Assembly (NCBI GenBank): GCA_002205125.1
Contig: NIOE01000007.1
Span: forward strand, 372,001 to 436,000
Length of the DNA: 64,000 nt
Direction: 5' to 3'
Origin: Roseateles noduli
GTDB lineage: Bacteria > Pseudomonadota > Gammaproteobacteria > Burkholderiales > Burkholderiaceae_C
Below are positions 53,321-63,769 of the stretch, in pieces. Under the pieces are notes generated by a model. It saw nothing but the letters and a program-made list of their open reading frames with translations. It was not told the origin of the DNA and made no database searches. The position numbers and the translations under genes are program-made. Every line of letters begins with the position of its first letter. The stretch's first letter is position 1.

Positions 53321-55387
53321 ATGTCCAAAGCCCAGCTCAACCCCGCCCAACTGGCGGCGGTGCATCACCTGTCGGGGCCTTGCCTGGTGATCGCGGGCGC
53401 GGGCTCGGGCAAGACCAGCGTGATCACGCAGAAGATCGCCAAGCTGATGTCCGAGGGCTACCGGCCCAAGAACATCGCGGCGATCACCTTCACGAACAAG
53501 GCCTCGCAGGAAATGCGGGAGCGCGCCAAGCACCTGGTGGGCAGCAAGGCGGGGTCGGAGTTGCTGGTGTCGACCTTCCACTCGCTGGGGGTGCGCATCC
53601 TGCGCCAGGACGGCCGCCACCTCGGGCTGAAGGAACAGTTCTCCATCCTCGATTCGGACGACGTGCTGTCGGTGCTCCGCGACGCGGGCGGCACGACCGA
53701 TGCGGCGACGGCCAAGTCCTGGCAGTGGACCATCTCGCTGTGGAAGAACCAGAACCTGAGTCCGCAGCAGGCGCTGGCCTACGCGAAGGACGACATGGAG
53801 CGCGCCGCCGCCGTGGTGATGCAGCGTTACCAGGAGCGGCTGACCGCGTACCAGGCGGTGGACTTCGACGACCTGATCGGCCTGCCGCTGAAGCTGCTGC
53901 AGACGAATGAGGAAGCGCGCGGCAAGTGGCAGGAGACGCTGCGCTACGTGCTGGTGGACGAGTACCAGGACACCAACGCGGTCCAGTACGAGCTGCTGAA
54001 GTGCCTGGTGGGCGACCGGGCGATGTTCACCGCCGTGGGCGACGACGACCAGTCCATCTACGGCTGGCGCGGCGCGACGATCGAGAACCTGAAGAAGCTG
54101 CCGGTGGATTTCCCGCAGCTGAAGATCATTCCGCTGGAGCAGAACTACCGCTCGACCAGCGCGATCCTGCGCGCGGCCAACAACGTGATCGGCGGCAATC
54201 CGAAGCTGTTCCCGAAAACGCTGTGGAGCGAGTTCGGCGAGGGCGATCCGATCTCGCTGATCGAGGCCGACGGCGAGGAGCACGAGGCCGAACGCGCCGT
54301 GGCGCGCATCCAGTCGATCCGGGCCAACGAGCCGACGACGAAGTTCTCGGACTTCGCCATCCTGTACCGCGCCAACCACCAGTCGCGGATCTTCGAGCAG
54401 GCGCTGCGCCGCGCCGAGATCCCGTACAAGGTGTCCGGCGGACAGAGCTTCTTCGACCGCACCGAGATCAAGGACCTCTGCGCCTGGCTGCGGCTGCTGG
54501 TGAACCAGGATGACGATCCGGCGTTCCTGCGCGCGGTGACGACACCCAAGCGCGGCATCGGCCACCAGACGCTGGGCCACCTGAGCGAGTTCTCGGCGAA
54601 GTGGAAGCTGTCGATGTTCGAGTCGCTGTTCGCCGAATCGCTGAAGGCGACGCTGTCGAGCAAGGCGCTGCACGGGCTGCACGAGTTCGGCCGCTACGTG
54701 GTCGACCTCGAGTACCGCGCGCGCCACGCCGTCGGCGCCGAAGAGGGCAAGGCGCTGATCATGGAGTGGCTCAAGGACATCGCCTACGAGCAGCACCTGA
54801 TCGACCAGGAAGACAACGAGAAGGTCGCGCAGGCCCGCTGGGGCAACGTGCTCGACTTCGTGGACTGGGTGGCCAAGCGCTGCGGCGGCGAGATCTCGAC
54901 CGACGGCGGCATCACCACCGAAAGCCCGCGCCAGACGCTGCTGGAAGTGGCGCAGACGATCAGCGTGATCCTGTCGCTGGCCGAGCGCCAGGAAGAGCAG
55001 GACCAGGTCGTGCTGACGACGCTCCACGCCTCCAAGGGCCTCGAATGGCCGCACGTGGTGCTGGCCGGCGTGAACGAAGGACTGCTGCCGTTCAAGGCGG
55101 AGAACGACGAGCTCACCCCCCAGCGCGTCGAGGAAGAACGCCGCCTGATGTACGTCGGCATCACCCGCGCGCGGCGCACGCTGGCGGTGTCGACACTGCG
55201 GCGGCGCAAGAAGAACCGGGAAACGGTCGTCGGCGTGCCCAGCCGGTTCATCGCGGAGATGAAGCTCGGCGAAGGCGGCGTCAAGGAAGACCCCCGGGAG
55301 AAGCTCAAGCGGATGCGGGAACAGCTCGCCGCCAAGGCCGCAGACACCGCGGCGAAGCAGGCTCAAGCGGCCAAGGACGACCGCTGA
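53321..55387 (+). CDS. rep: ATP-dependent DNA helicase Rep (UvrD/Rep superfamily I)
   Basis: 688 residues, the length of Rep. A 3'-5' helicase that clears protein blocks ahead of the fork. Motifs: Walker A IAGAGSGKTSV, ITFTNKASQEM, STFHSLG, Walker B VDEYQDTNAVQ, GDDDQSIYGWRGA, LTTLHASKGLEW, and EERRLMYVGITRARR. The start is the ATG before SKAQLNPAQ. TATCAT at 53278-53283 is a possible -10. A short Lys/Ala-rich tail follows the core. Confidence 0.97.
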   Translation: MSKAQLNPAQLAAVHHLSGPCLVIAGAGSGKTSVITQKIAKLMSEGYRPKNIAAITFTNKASQEMRERAKHLVGSKAGSELLVSTFHSLGVRILRQDGRHLGLKEQFSILDSDDVLSVLRDAGGTTDAATAKSWQWTISLWKNQNLSPQQALAYAKDDMERAAAVVMQRYQERLTAYQAVDFDDLIGLPLKLLQTNEEARGKWQETLRYVLVDEYQDTNAVQYELLKCLVGDRAMFTAVGDDDQSIYGWRGATIENLKKLPVDFPQLKIIPLEQNYRSTSAILRAANNVIGGNPKLFPKTLWSEFGEGDPISLIEADGEEHEAERAVARIQSIRANEPTTKFSDFAILYRANHQSRIFEQALRRAEIPYKVSGGQSFFDRTEIKDLCAWLRLLVNQDDDPAFLRAVTTPKRGIGHQTLGHLSEFSAKWKLSMFESLFAESLKATLSSKALHGLHEFGRYVVDLEYRARHAVGAEEGKALIMEWLKDIAYEQHLIDQEDNEKVAQARWGNVLDFVDWVAKRCGGEISTDGGITTESPRQTLLEVAQTISVILSLAERQEEQDQVVLTTLHASKGLEWPHVVLAGVNEGLLPFKAENDELTPQRVEEERRLMYVGITRARRTLAVSTLRRRKKNRETVVGVPSRFIAEMKLGEGGVKEDPREKLKRMREQLAAKAADTAAKQAQAAKDDR

Positions 55388-55447
55388 TCCTCGCAGTGAA
55401 GAGCCTGGCTTTCGCCATCCCATTCGGAAGCCGCGACAATCCGCCTC

Positions 55448-56167
55448 ATGACGAGCACCCTGATCCTGAGCCCCGAAGAGTTGGCCGCGCTGCCGGCCTC
55501 GGACCGCATCCGTTACCGGTTGGTGAAGGCTGGCAAGCGCCACCATGCCAACGACAACATCGCCGAGTTCATCGAGGCGGGGGAGTTGGAGCAGCTGCAG
55601 GCCGAGGTGCAGACGCGCATGCAGGCGGTGTTGCAGTCGCTGGTGATCGACACCGACAGCGATCACAACACGCAGGAGACGGCCAAGCGCGTGGCGAAGA
55701 TGTTCGTGAAGGAGGTCTTCGCGGGCCGTTACGCGCCGCCGCCGCCGGTGACCGAGTTCCCGAACGCCGAGCGTCTGAACGAGCTGATGATCGTCGGGCC
55801 GATCACGGTGCGCAGCGCCTGCTCGCACCACCTGTGCCCCATCATCGGCAAGGTGTGGATCGGCCTGCTGCCGAGCGAGCATTCCAACCTGATCGGCCTG
55901 TCGAAGTACGTGCGCCTGACCGAGTGGATCATGAGCCGTCCGCAGATCCAGGAGGAGGCGGTCGTGATGCTGGCCAACGAGCTCCAGGACCGCGTCAAGC
56001 CGGACGGTCTCGCCATCGTGATGGATGCGGACCATTTCTGCATGCACTGGCGCGGCGTCAAGGACATGGACTCGACGATGACCAACAGCGTCATGCGCGG
56101 CTCGTTCCTGAAGGATGCGACGCTGCGCGCGGAGTTCCTCGCGCTGATGAAGAACAAGAAGGGCTGA
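55448..56167 (+). CDS. folE: GTP cyclohydrolase I
   Basis: 239 residues. Converts GTP to 7,8-dihydroneopterin triphosphate, the first step of folate (and queuosine) precursor synthesis. Zinc ligands appear in RSACSHHLCP and in MDADHFCMHWRG; TQETAKRVAKMFVKE is the usual N-terminal signature. GACAAT at 55435-55440, seven bases before the ATG, looks like a -10 with a minimal leader. queC lies nearby on the other strand, a metabolically coherent pairing. Confidence 0.97.
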   Translation: MTSTLILSPEELAALPASDRIRYRLVKAGKRHHANDNIAEFIEAGELEQLQAEVQTRMQAVLQSLVIDTDSDHNTQETAKRVAKMFVKEVFAGRYAPPPPVTEFPNAERLNELMIVGPITVRSACSHHLCPIIGKVWIGLLPSEHSNLIGLSKYVRLTEWIMSRPQIQEEAVVMLANELQDRVKPDGLAIVMDADHFCMHWRGVKDMDSTMTNSVMRGSFLKDATLRAEFLALMKNKKG

Positions 56168-56186
56168 CCGCACAAGCGGTCGATGA

Positions 56187-56211
56187 CAAGGGCCCGCCGA
56201 GCGGGCCCTTG
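56187..56211. terminator. Bidirectional terminator between folE and the LemA-like gene
   Basis: CAAGGGCCCGC (56187-56197) pairs perfectly with GCGGGCCCTTG (56201-56211) over a 3-base loop, followed by GCGTTTCTG. It lies between convergent genes and would serve both. Confidence 0.8.
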
Positions 56212-56221
56212 GCGTTTCTGT

Positions 56222-56782
56222 TCAGAGGCTGCGCGCTTCGCTGAAGCCGACGAAGCTCATCAGCACGCGGGTCGGGAACTGCCGGATCGCGGCGTTGTAG
56301 GCCTCGACCGACTGGTTGAAGACCTGCCGCGAGAACGCCCGCTGGCGGTCGATCATCTTGAGTTCGTCGACCGCGCCGGCGAGGTCCGGATCGATGCTCA
56401 GTTCCGCGTGGTGCTCCACCAGCGACACCATGCGCGTCATCGCGGCGCCGTGCACGGCGGCGGCCACCGCCAGCTGCGCCACCGGGTCCGCCGCGTACGG
56501 CCGCGCGCGCACCGCCTGTGCGGCGGCCTTGGCTTCCACCTGCGCCGCAGCCAGCGCGTCGAGGCTGGCCTGCTCGCTGGGCAGCCGCTCCCGCAGCCGT
56601 TCCAGCAGCAGGTCGCCGTGCGCGAAGCGACGCGTCAGCGCGTCGTCCAGCTGCGCATAGGCCTTGCCGATCTCATTGCGCAGCAGCATCACGCGGTTGT
56701 AGGCGCCGATGCTCCAGAACACCAGCACCGCGGCCAGGCCCCACAGCCACCAGTTCAAGTGGAACCCGGTCACGTCGTTCAT
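56222..56782 (-). CDS. LemA family protein (second copy)
   Basis: 186 residues with one N-terminal membrane helix (WWLWGLAAVLVFWSIGAYN), RNEIGKAYAQLDDALTRRFAHG, and a C-terminal NQSVEAYNAAIRQFPTRVLMSFVGF typical of LemA. Unlike the copy at 37112 it has no lipobox and its central region is divergent. It follows queC by 23 bases, probably in the same transcript, though a functional link is not obvious. Confidence 0.88.
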   Translation of the reverse strand: MNDVTGFHLNWWLWGLAAVLVFWSIGAYNRVMLLRNEIGKAYAQLDDALTRRFAHGDLLLERLRERLPSEQASLDALAAAQVEAKAAAQAVRARPYAADPVAQLAVAAAVHGAAMTRMVSLVEHHAELSIDPDLAGAVDELKMIDRQRAFSRQVFNQSVEAYNAAIRQFPTRVLMSFVGFSEARSL

Positions 56783-56805
56783 GGCATCGGCGGTGATCGC
56801 GGGGT

Positions 56806-57579
56806 TCAAGGGGCGACGGCCGGACCGGCCGTTGTCGTGCCCTTCGTGAGCTGGAACTCGTTCCAGCCCTTGGCGCGCAGCTCGCAGGCCGGGCAGTGGC
56901 CGCAACCCCAGCCCCAGGCGTGCCGGGTCTTGCGCTCGCCCAGGTAGCAGGTGTGGGTGTGCTCGATGATCAGCTCGTTGAAGGCCGCGCCGCCCAGGGA
57001 CTCCGTCAGCGCCCAGGTCTGCGCCTTGGTCAGGAACATCAGCGGCGTGTCCAGCGTCATCGGCGTGTCCAGCCCCAGGCTCAGCGCAACCTGCAACGCC
57101 TTGAGCGTGTTGTCGCGGCAGTCGGGGTAGCCGGAGAAGTCCGTCTCGCACATGCCGCCCACCAGCACCGACGCGCCGCGCCGGTAGGCCAGCGTCGCGG
57201 CGAAGGTCAGGAACAGCAGGTTGCGGCCCGGCACGAAGGTGTTGGGCAGGCCGTTGGCCTGCAGCTCGATCGCGCGTTCCTGCGTCAGCGCGGTGTCGGA
57301 GATCTGGCCGAGCAGGCTCAGGTCCAGCAGGTGATCCTCGCCGAGCTTGGCCGCCCACTGCGGGAACTGCGCGGCGATCTGCGCGCGCACGGTCCGGCGG
57401 CAGTCGAGCTCGATGCGGTGACGCTGGCCGTAGTCGAAGCCCAGGGTCTCGACCTCGGCGAAGCGCTCCAGCGCCCAGGCCAGGCAGGCGGTGGAGTCCT
57501 GCCCGCCGGAGAACAGCACCAGCGCCTTGCGGCGCGAAGCGTGGACGGCGGGAATCGGGGTGGTGGCGGCGTCGGACAT
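56806..57579 (-). CDS. queC: 7-cyano-7-deazaguanine synthase
   Basis: 257 residues. Converts 7-carboxy-7-deazaguanine to preQ0 in queuosine synthesis using ATP and ammonia. PP-loop [14 protein letters not shown], then [37 protein letters not shown], and a C-terminal zinc site of four cysteines (CYLGER...[13 protein letters not shown]). Start chosen at the ATG before SDAATTP, since longer frames cross the divergent promoter region. Confidence 0.97.
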   Translation of the reverse strand: MSDAATTPIPAVHASRRKALVLFSGGQDSTACLAWALERFAEVETLGFDYGQRHRIELDCRRTVRAQIAAQFPQWAAKLGEDHLLDLSLLGQISDTALTQERAIELQANGLPNTFVPGRNLLFLTFAATLAYRRGASVLVGGMCETDFSGYPDCRDNTLKALQVALSLGLDTPMTLDTPLMFLTKAQTWALTESLGGAAFNELIIEHTHTCYLGERKTRHAWGWGCGHCPACELRAKGWNEFQLTKGTTTAGPAVAP

Positions 57580-57688
57580 GGGGAAATGGAGGGGCGCAGG
57601 CCAGGGGACCCGCGGTTGACAGGGAATGCGGCAGGCCGGAAGTGTGCCAGCACCGTGATAGCGTCCCGCGTCACAGGGAGGCAACACC

Positions 57689-59362
57689 ATGAAACCACGT
57701 CGCCGTACGGCGATCCTGGGCGGCTGTGCGACGCTGATCGCCGCCATGTCCGTGTCTGCGGCGGGCGCTCCGGCCGAGGCGTCCGCGACGACCGCGACGA
57801 CCGCGACGACCGCGATGGCGGCGGGGCCCGCCACCGCAGGCCCCGAGCCCCTCTCGACGATCCGCGAGGTGACGCTCTACCCGGGCGGCGCCCAGATTGA
57901 ACGGACGCGGACCGTGCGCGCGGGAGACGGTCAGGTGCGCTTCGCCTGCCTGCCGCAAGGGATCAACACCAAGGAGCTGCGGATGCGCGCCGGCGCGGGC
58001 GTCATGTTGGGCGAGCTGCAGGTCGAGCAGGTGCAGCGGCAGACCCTGCCCGAGTGCGTCGCCGAGGATGCCGCGCTCCGCGAGCTGACGGCACAGGCCC
58101 ATGCGCTGAAGGCTGAACTCAGCGGCGTCCAGTCCGCGCTCGGATTCCTGGAGCGACTGGCCGACCGCGAACGCGCGGGAGCGACGATGGGCGACGCGCT
58201 GGAGGCGGTGCGTCGGAACGGTCAGGAGCTCGCGGCGCGCCAGCTCGCGCTGACGGCCAGTCTGGAGGAGCTCGCGCCGCGCATCGACGCGCTCAAGGCG
58301 CGGCAGCCGGCGCCGGACGGTCTGGTGGCTGTCGTGCAGGCGCGGATGGCCGCGACGTCGGACGCCGTCGTCAGCCTGACCTACCGCTTCGACGACGGCG
58401 GCTGGGAGCCGCGTTACCGCGCGCAGCTGGACACGGCCACCGGCGACGTCACGCTGGAGCGTCTTGCGCTGATCGCGCAGGGCACAGGCGAAGACTGGAA
58501 CGGCGTGCCCGTGCGGCTGTCGACGGTGGTGCCGAACGAGGACGTCGACGTGCCCGGGGCCGAGTCCTGGCGGCTCACGCTGATCACCAAGGCGGACCTG
58601 CTGGCGCAGCAGGCGGAACTGGTCGACCTTCAGCGAAGGAGCTTGGGTGAGCGGAACGCGAAGGACATGATGGCCCCGGAGAAGGTGCTACCGGCACCCG
58701 CCGTGTCGGTCGCATCGTTCTCCCCGAGCGTGTTCGAAGGCGCGCTCGCGGCGGAGTACACGCTGGCGCAGCCGGTCGTGCTGCGCGGCAACGGCCAGCA
58801 GCTCACGGTGAACCTGGGCCGCGAGGTCCTGCCGGGGCGCGTCCATTCGCGCGTGCAGCCGAAGCTGTCGGAGCGGGCGTCGCTGGTGGCGGAAGTGGAC
58901 CGGCCAGCCGGCTCGTGGCCTGTCGGCGCGGTGCAGCTCTACCGCGATGGCGCGGCGGTCGGCGAGACCGCCCTGCCCGAAGCGGATGGCGACGGGCGTT
59001 GGACCCTGCCGTTCGGTCGGGACACGCGGCTGCGCGTGGTCGTCGACGAGGAGCGGCGGGACGGGGCGACCACCGGCTTGAGCGCCTCGCGCCGCGAGCG
59101 CACGATCACCCGCCGCTGGCGGGTGGAGAACCTGCGCGACCAGCCGGTGCCGGTCGTCGTCGTGGAGGCGTCGCCGGTCTCGGACCACAAGGATGTGCAG
59201 GTGCGCCGCAGTTTCTCGCCCGCGCCGACCCAGCAGGACGTCGGCCGCCGGCCTGGCGTGGTCGCCTGGACCCAGACGCTGGGGCCGCGGCAGTCGCAAC
59301 GGTACGAGGCGGTCTATCGCGTCGAATCGCCGCGCGACGGCCGTGTGGTGAACCTGCCCTGA
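57689..59362 (+). CDS. DUF4139/DUF4140 (MuiA-like) secreted protein
   Basis: 557 residues: signal peptide, a Thr/Ala-rich linker encoded by a short 9-base repeat (57783-57809), an N-terminal DUF4140-like strand ([19 protein letters not shown]), a helical coiled region about residues 115-200, and a C-terminal DUF4139 beta-rich domain ([49 protein letters not shown]). Such proteins are named after mucoidy inhibitor A; their biochemical role is unknown. Ribosome site GGGAGG. Confidence 0.88.
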   Translation: MKPRRRTAILGGCATLIAAMSVSAAGAPAEASATTATTATTAMAAGPATAGPEPLSTIREVTLYPGGAQIERTRTVRAGDGQVRFACLPQGINTKELRMRAGAGVMLGELQVEQVQRQTLPECVAEDAALRELTAQAHALKAELSGVQSALGFLERLADRERAGATMGDALEAVRRNGQELAARQLALTASLEELAPRIDALKARQPAPDGLVAVVQARMAATSDAVVSLTYRFDDGGWEPRYRAQLDTATGDVTLERLALIAQGTGEDWNGVPVRLSTVVPNEDVDVPGAESWRLTLITKADLLAQQAELVDLQRRSLGERNAKDMMAPEKVLPAPAVSVASFSPSVFEGALAAEYTLAQPVVLRGNGQQLTVNLGREVLPGRVHSRVQPKLSERASLVAEVDRPAGSWPVGAVQLYRDGAAVGETALPEADGDGRWTLPFGRDTRLRVVVDEERRDGATTGLSASRRERTITRRWRVENLRDQPVPVVVVEASPVSDHKDVQVRRSFSPAPTQQDVGRRPGVVAWTQTLGPRQSQRYEAVYRVESPRDGRVVNLP

Positions 59363-59366
59363 TGGC

Positions 59367-59394
59367 GGGCTGACGGGCCGGGCGGGCTCAGCCC
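59367..59394. terminator. Hairpin between convergent DUF4139 and proA genes
   Basis: GGGCTGA (59367-59373) and TCAGCCC (59388-59394) are exact complements across a GC-rich 14-base loop; the right arm includes the proA stop. Weak terminator candidate. Confidence 0.35.
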
Positions 59395-60662
59395 CTGATC
59401 TCGCCCTGACCCAGCACCACCCACTTCATCGAGGTCAGCCCCTCGAGGCCCACCGGGCCGCGGGCGTGGAACTTGTCGGTGGAGATGCCGATCTCGGCGC
59501 CCAGGCCGTATTCGAAGCCGTCGGCGAAGCGCGTGCTGGCGTTGACCATCACGCTGGCCGAGTCCACCTCGCGCAGGAAGCGCATCGCGCTGACGTGGTT
59601 GGTGGTCAGGATCGCGTCGGTGTGGTGCGAGCCATGCCGGTTGACGTGGGCGATGGCCTCGTCGAGCGAGTCCACCACCTTGATGCTGATGATGGGCGCG
59701 AGGTACTCGGTGTCCCAGTCCTCGGGCGTCGCGGGCTTGAGCAGGTCGCGCGGCACGGCTTCCAGCAGCGCCAGCGTGCGTTCGCAGCCGCGCATCTCCA
59801 CGCCCTTGGCCGCGAACACCATGCCGATGCGGGGCAGGAAATCCGCTGCCTGCTTCGCATGGACCAGCAGCGACTCGGTCGCGTTGCAGGGGCTGTACTT
59901 CTGCGTCTTCGCGTTGTCGACGACGGTCACCGCCAGGTCCAGGTCGACCTCGGCGTCGACGTAGCTGTGGCAGTTCCCGTCCAGGTGCTTGATCACCGGC
60001 ACGCGCGCCTCGCGGCTGATGCGCTCGATCAGGCCCTTGCCGCCGCGCGGGATGATGACGTCGACGTAGGCGGGCATCGCGATCAGCAGGCCCACCGCGG
60101 CGCGGTCGGTCGTGTTGATCAACTGCACCGCGTCGCGCGGCAGGCCGGCCTCCTCGAGGCTGTCCGCCACCAGCGCGGCCAGCGCCAGGTTGCTGTGCAG
60201 CGCCTCGGAGCCGCCGCGCAGGATGCAGGCGTTGCCGCTCTTGATCGCCAGCGACGCGGCCTCGATGGTCACGTTGGGACGGCTCTCGTAGATCATGCCG
60301 AACACGCCCAGCGGCACGCGCATCTGGCCGACGCTGATGCCGGTGGGACGGCGCTTCATGCCGGTGATCTCGCCGATGGGGTCGGGCATGGCGGCGATCT
60401 GGTCGCAGCCTTCGGCGACGGTGGCGAGCACCTTCGACGTGAGGCGCAGCCGGTCGACCATCGGGGCTTCGAGGCCCGACGCGGTGGCCGCGGCGAGGTC
60501 GCGTTCGTTCTCGGTCGCGAGCGCCGGGCCGGCCTCGCGCAGGCGACGGGCCAGGGCCGTCAAGGCGAGGTTGCGGGCGGCGGTCGGGGCGGCGGCCATC
60601 AGCGTCGCGGCCGCGCGGGCCGCCTCGCCGACGCCGGTCATGTAGGCGCTGAGATCGGTCAT
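59388..60662 (-). CDS. proA: Gamma-glutamyl phosphate reductase
   Basis: 424 residues. NADPH-dependent reduction of gamma-glutamyl phosphate to glutamate semialdehyde in proline synthesis. Catalytic cysteine C259 in [32 protein letters not shown] and [12 protein letters not shown] are family signatures; C-terminal [20 protein letters not shown]. proB is not adjacent. The start is the ATG preceding TDLSAYM. Confidence 0.98.
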   Translation of the reverse strand: MTDLSAYMTGVGEAARAAATLMAAAPTAARNLALTALARRLREAGPALATENERDLAAATASGLEAPMVDRLRLTSKVLATVAEGCDQIAAMPDPIGEITGMKRRPTGISVGQMRVPLGVFGMIYESRPNVTIEAASLAIKSGNACILRGGSEALHSNLALAALVADSLEEAGLPRDAVQLINTTDRAAVGLLIAMPAYVDVIIPRGGKGLIERISREARVPVIKHLDGNCHSYVDAEVDLDLAVTVVDNAKTQKYSPCNATESLLVHAKQAADFLPRIGMVFAAKGVEMRGCERTLALLEAVPRDLLKPATPEDWDTEYLAPIISIKVVDSLDEAIAHVNRHGSHHTDAILTTNHVSAMRFLREVDSASVMVNASTRFADGFEYGLGAEIGISTDKFHARGPVGLEGLTSMKWVVLGQGEIRG

Positions 60663-60740
60663 AGGGTCTGGATTCTGACCGAAGCCCCGCCGACGCCTTC
60701 GCGCCGGGGCCATCGAAAGCCGCAAGCAGAGCCTTCGCGG

Positions 60741-60802
60741 TGTCACCCATGTCCTGGCACACCTGTCACCCATGTCCGTGCACGCACCTGTCACCCATGT
60801 CC
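60741..60802. repeat. Three direct copies of a 14-base repeat
   Basis: TGTCACCCATGTCC occurs exactly at 60741-60754, 60764-60777 and 60789-60802 (steps of 23 and 25). Between copies a partly conserved spacer ends in CACCTG. The tract lies between the divergent proA and BlaI-like genes. Confidence 0.9.
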
Positions 60803-60857
60803 TGGCACATCTGTTCGTGGAAGATCGCGGCGAGGGTTTGTCCCAGGAACCCGCCAC

Positions 60858-60906
60858 TTGCGGCGGTGGCGTCCAATCTTCTACAGTTGTAGTACGACAG
60901 GTGTAG
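60858..60906 (+). promoter_or_regulatory. BlaI-type operators overlapping a promoter
   Basis: CTACA-GT-TGTAG (60881-60892) is a perfect dyad of the TACA/TGTA type bound by BlaI/MecI/CopY regulators. A second, imperfect copy CGACA-GG-TGTAG (60895-60906) follows with centres 14 bases apart. The first overlaps a possible -10 TACAGT (60882-60887) paired with TTGCGG at 18 bases. This fits autorepression of the downstream regulator-protease pair. Confidence 0.7.
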
Positions 60907-60923
60907 AGATACGGGATCCGAGC

Positions 60924-61334
60924 ATGGACGAGTCGATCAACGACGACGGCAGGGGCGACGTGACGCTCAGCGAGCTGCAGCTGGCGCTGATGCGCGTGCT
61001 GTGGACGCGCGGGCAGGCCAGCACCGCCGAGGTGGCGGAAGCGCTGCGCGACCAGCAGCGCCCGCTCGCGCACACGACCGTGGCGACCTTGCTGTCGCGC
61101 CTGGAGAAGCGCGGCCTGATCGCCAGCGAGCGCGACGGCCGGGCGCTGGTCTACCGCGCCGCGGTCAGCGAGCCGGAGGTGCAGCGATCGATGGTGTCGG
61201 GGCTGCTGAGCACGCTCTTCGGCGGCAAGCCCGAGGCGTTGCTGAGCCATCTGGTCGCGGAAGGCGAACTCGGCGACGATGACCTCGCCAAGATGCGCGC
61301 GATGCTGAAGAGCAAGGGAGGCCGCCATGATTGA
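60924..61334 (+). CDS. BlaI/MecI/CopY-family transcriptional repressor
   Basis: 136 residues with a winged helix ([64 protein letters not shown]) and a helical C-terminal dimer region. Paired with a BlaR1-type membrane metalloprotease whose ATG overlaps its stop by eight bases, the classical signalling arrangement in which the protease leads to cleavage of the repressor. Confidence 0.94.
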   Translation: MDESINDDGRGDVTLSELQLALMRVLWTRGQASTAEVAEALRDQQRPLAHTTVATLLSRLEKRGLIASERDGRALVYRAAVSEPEVQRSMVSGLLSTLFGGKPEALLSHLVAEGELGDDDLAKMRAMLKSKGGRHD

Positions 61335-63723
61335 AGCCCTCACCGGCTGGCTGTTGAACTACCTGGTGCACAGCACGGTGCTGCTGGGCGGCGTCTGGAC
61401 GCTGGAGCGCGCCGGCTGGCTGAAGCATCCCGCGTGGCGCGAGGCCTTCTGGCGCGCCGCCTTCTTCGGCGCGGTGCTGACGGCGAGCGTGCAGCCGCTG
61501 ACGCAGGTGACGCGGGTGGCGCTGCCGGATGTCTGGGCGCCGACGCCGACGCTGGCGCCGTTGCTGGCGCATGAGCAGGACGCTGGCGCTGAGGATGTCT
61601 CGAACGCAGGACCGATGACCACGCCGTCGACCGGCGACGGGAACGCAGCGACCTCCGCCGCGACTCTGACGGTGACGGCGCCGTCGCCCGCGCAAGTGCA
61701 GGTCGAACGGGCGGCCGATCGCTTGACGGTGATTGCCGATCATCCGGTCGACCTTTCCGATGACTCGATGCGTCAGCGTCGGGCCCTGCTGCGCGACGGC
61801 TTCGCCGCGCTGCTGCTCTCCTGGCCGCTGGTCGCGCTGTTCGGCGTCGGGCTGACGCTGCTGCGCTGGTGGGCCCTGCGCCGTCAGGTGCGCGCGCTGG
61901 CGCTCTGCGACGACACCGAACTCCGCGATGCCGCCACCGAACTCGCCGCCATTGCCGGCGTGCGCGCGCCGACGCTGCGCGTGAGCCCGCAATGGGCCAG
62001 CCCGCTGGTCGCGCCCGGCGGTCAGGTCTGCCTGCCGCAGCGATTGATGCGCACGCTTGACGGCCAGCAACGCGTCGCGGTCCTCGCACACGAGATTGCG
62101 CACCTCCGCCGTCGCGACCTCGCCTGGCGGCTGGCCGCGCGGCTGGTGTCGCAGCTCGGCTGGCTGCAGCCGCTGAACCGGCTCGCGGTGCGTCGGCTGG
62201 ACCTGCTCGCCGAACTGGCCTGCGACGCCTGGGCCGCCGCTGAAGCCGGCGCGATGCCGCTGGCCGAGGGCCTCTACGTCTGCGCCCGCGACATGGCCGC
62301 CGCGACCGCCGCCGCCGAGCGCCGCCGCGGCGCCCGCCCGATGCCGGTGCTGGCCAGCGCGATGGCCGCCGCCCGCTCGCCGTTGATGGCCCGGATGGAT
62401 GCGCTGCTCGCAGGCTCGCCGACGGACCGGACCACGCCCGCCCGTCGCCGCCTCGGCCGCGTGCTGATCGCCGGCGGCCTGTGCGCCGTGGCGCTTGCCG
62501 TGCCCATGCTGGTCATCGGCAAGGCGCCCCGGCTCAACGTCGACCTGAGCGGCGTCAGCGGCGCGTTCTCTTCGGCCCTCGGCGGCATGAAGGTCACACG
62601 GCAGGTCATGATCAGCAACGGCGTCGAGCGCCGCGTGAACTACTCGGGCGACCTGGAGTTCAACGGCGACGAGACCGACGTCGTCTCGCTCGACGACAAG
62701 CTGTCGATCATGGAACGCGCCGACGGTGTCACGCGCCGCCTCGAGATCGCCGCCGACGGCAAGGGCGGGCAGGTGCGCCGCTTCTGGCTGGACGGCGACA
62801 TGAAGCCGATCGACGCGCCGGCGCAGGCCTGGATCACGGAGCAGATCGAGCTGGTCGCGGAAAGCGCCCAGGGCAGCGGACCGCGCGTGGAGCGCCTGCT
62901 GCGCAAGGGCGGCGTCGAGGCTGCGCTGGCGGACATCGGCAAGGCGCCGGAGTCGATGGCGCGCCGCAGCCGCATCGAGGCGCTGCTCGACAGCGGCCCG
63001 CAGAGCGACGACACCGTGTCGCAGCTGATCGGGCTGTCCGCCCGGATGAAGGACGACTTCCAGCGACGCACCGCCTTCATCGCGCTGATCCAGCATCGGA
63101 CGCTGGCGGCCGCGCAGCAACGCGAGCTGCTGGAGCAGGTCCCGACCTTCAAGGGCGACTTCGACCGTCGCGAGGTGATGGTGGCGCTGTCGCCGCAACT
63201 CGCCAGCGATGCGGGCGTGATGACCGCGTGGCAGCAGGCGGTGCGCGGTTTCGCCGGCGACTTCGACAAGCGCGTCGCGATCGTCGCGCTGATCGACGAG
63301 GACCACGAGGCCACGCCGGAGCGCCTGCGCACAGCGATCGCCGCGAGCGGGATGATCAACGGCGACTTCGATCGGCGGACCGTGCTCACGTCGGCGGCCC
63401 ACCAGATGCGCGGGGAGGCGGCGCCCTTTGCCGCGGCGTACGTGGATGCCGTCCAGGGCATCTCGGGCGATTTCGACCGTCGCACGGCAATGATCGCGTT
63501 GATGGACGACACCAGGGTCGACCGCGAGGTCGCACTGCAGGTGCTGCGGGCCTCGGGCAGCATGAGCGCCGGTTTCGATCGCGCCGAGCTGCTGATTGCG
63601 TTGGCGGAACACCTGCCGGCGGATCCGGACGTGGTGACGCAGTACCGGCAGGCGGCGCGGGGATTGAGCACGCACGACCGCGGCCGCGTGGAAGCGGCGA
63701 TCGACCATCTGACACCGACCTGA
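61327..63723 (+). CDS. M56 (BlaR1-like) membrane metallopeptidase with C-terminal GDFDRR repeat domain
   Basis: 798 residues. N-terminal membrane helices, a variable loop with low-complexity Thr/Ala sequence, a cytoplasmic zinc protease site [10 protein letters not shown] (H255, E256, H259) with a later ELACDAWAA glutamate, another membrane helix ([20 protein letters not shown], about 380-400), then an extracytoplasmic region. That region lacks a penicillin-binding sensor. Instead it carries six units of 34-35 residues (from residue 576) centred on K/G-D-F-D-R-R, plus a degenerate seventh, predicted to be helical. The signal sensed is unknown. Confidence 0.9.
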   Translation: MIEALTGWLLNYLVHSTVLLGGVWTLERAGWLKHPAWREAFWRAAFFGAVLTASVQPLTQVTRVALPDVWAPTPTLAPLLAHEQDAGAEDVSNAGPMTTPSTGDGNAATSAATLTVTAPSPAQVQVERAADRLTVIADHPVDLSDDSMRQRRALLRDGFAALLLSWPLVALFGVGLTLLRWWALRRQVRALALCDDTELRDAATELAAIAGVRAPTLRVSPQWASPLVAPGGQVCLPQRLMRTLDGQQRVAVLAHEIAHLRRRDLAWRLAARLVSQLGWLQPLNRLAVRRLDLLAELACDAWAAAEAGAMPLAEGLYVCARDMAAATAAAERRRGARPMPVLASAMAAARSPLMARMDALLAGSPTDRTTPARRRLGRVLIAGGLCAVALAVPMLVIGKAPRLNVDLSGVSGAFSSALGGMKVTRQVMISNGVERRVNYSGDLEFNGDETDVVSLDDKLSIMERADGVTRRLEIAADGKGGQVRRFWLDGDMKPIDAPAQAWITEQIELVAESAQGSGPRVERLLRKGGVEAALADIGKAPESMARRSRIEALLDSGPQSDDTVSQLIGLSARMKDDFQRRTAFIALIQHRTLAAAQQRELLEQVPTFKGDFDRREVMVALSPQLASDAGVMTAWQQAVRGFAGDFDKRVAIVALIDEDHEATPERLRTAIAASGMINGDFDRRTVLTSAAHQMRGEAAPFAAAYVDAVQGISGDFDRRTAMIALMDDTRVDREVALQVLRASGSMSAGFDRAELLIALAEHLPADPDVVTQYRQAARGLSTHDRGRVEAAIDHLTPT

Positions 63724-63769
63724 ATACATCCCGTGCGGCAGTGATGCCGCCTCGGCGCACAATCGCCGC

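Noticed and set aside
52736-56173. A 1145-codon minus-strand frame opposite rep and folE
   Set aside because: Antisense shadow of two conserved plus-strand genes; no recognisable domains.
60741-60802. A CRISPR array made of the 14-base repeats
   Set aside because: The units are too short, the spacers (9 and 11 bases) are not spacer-sized and no cas genes are present.
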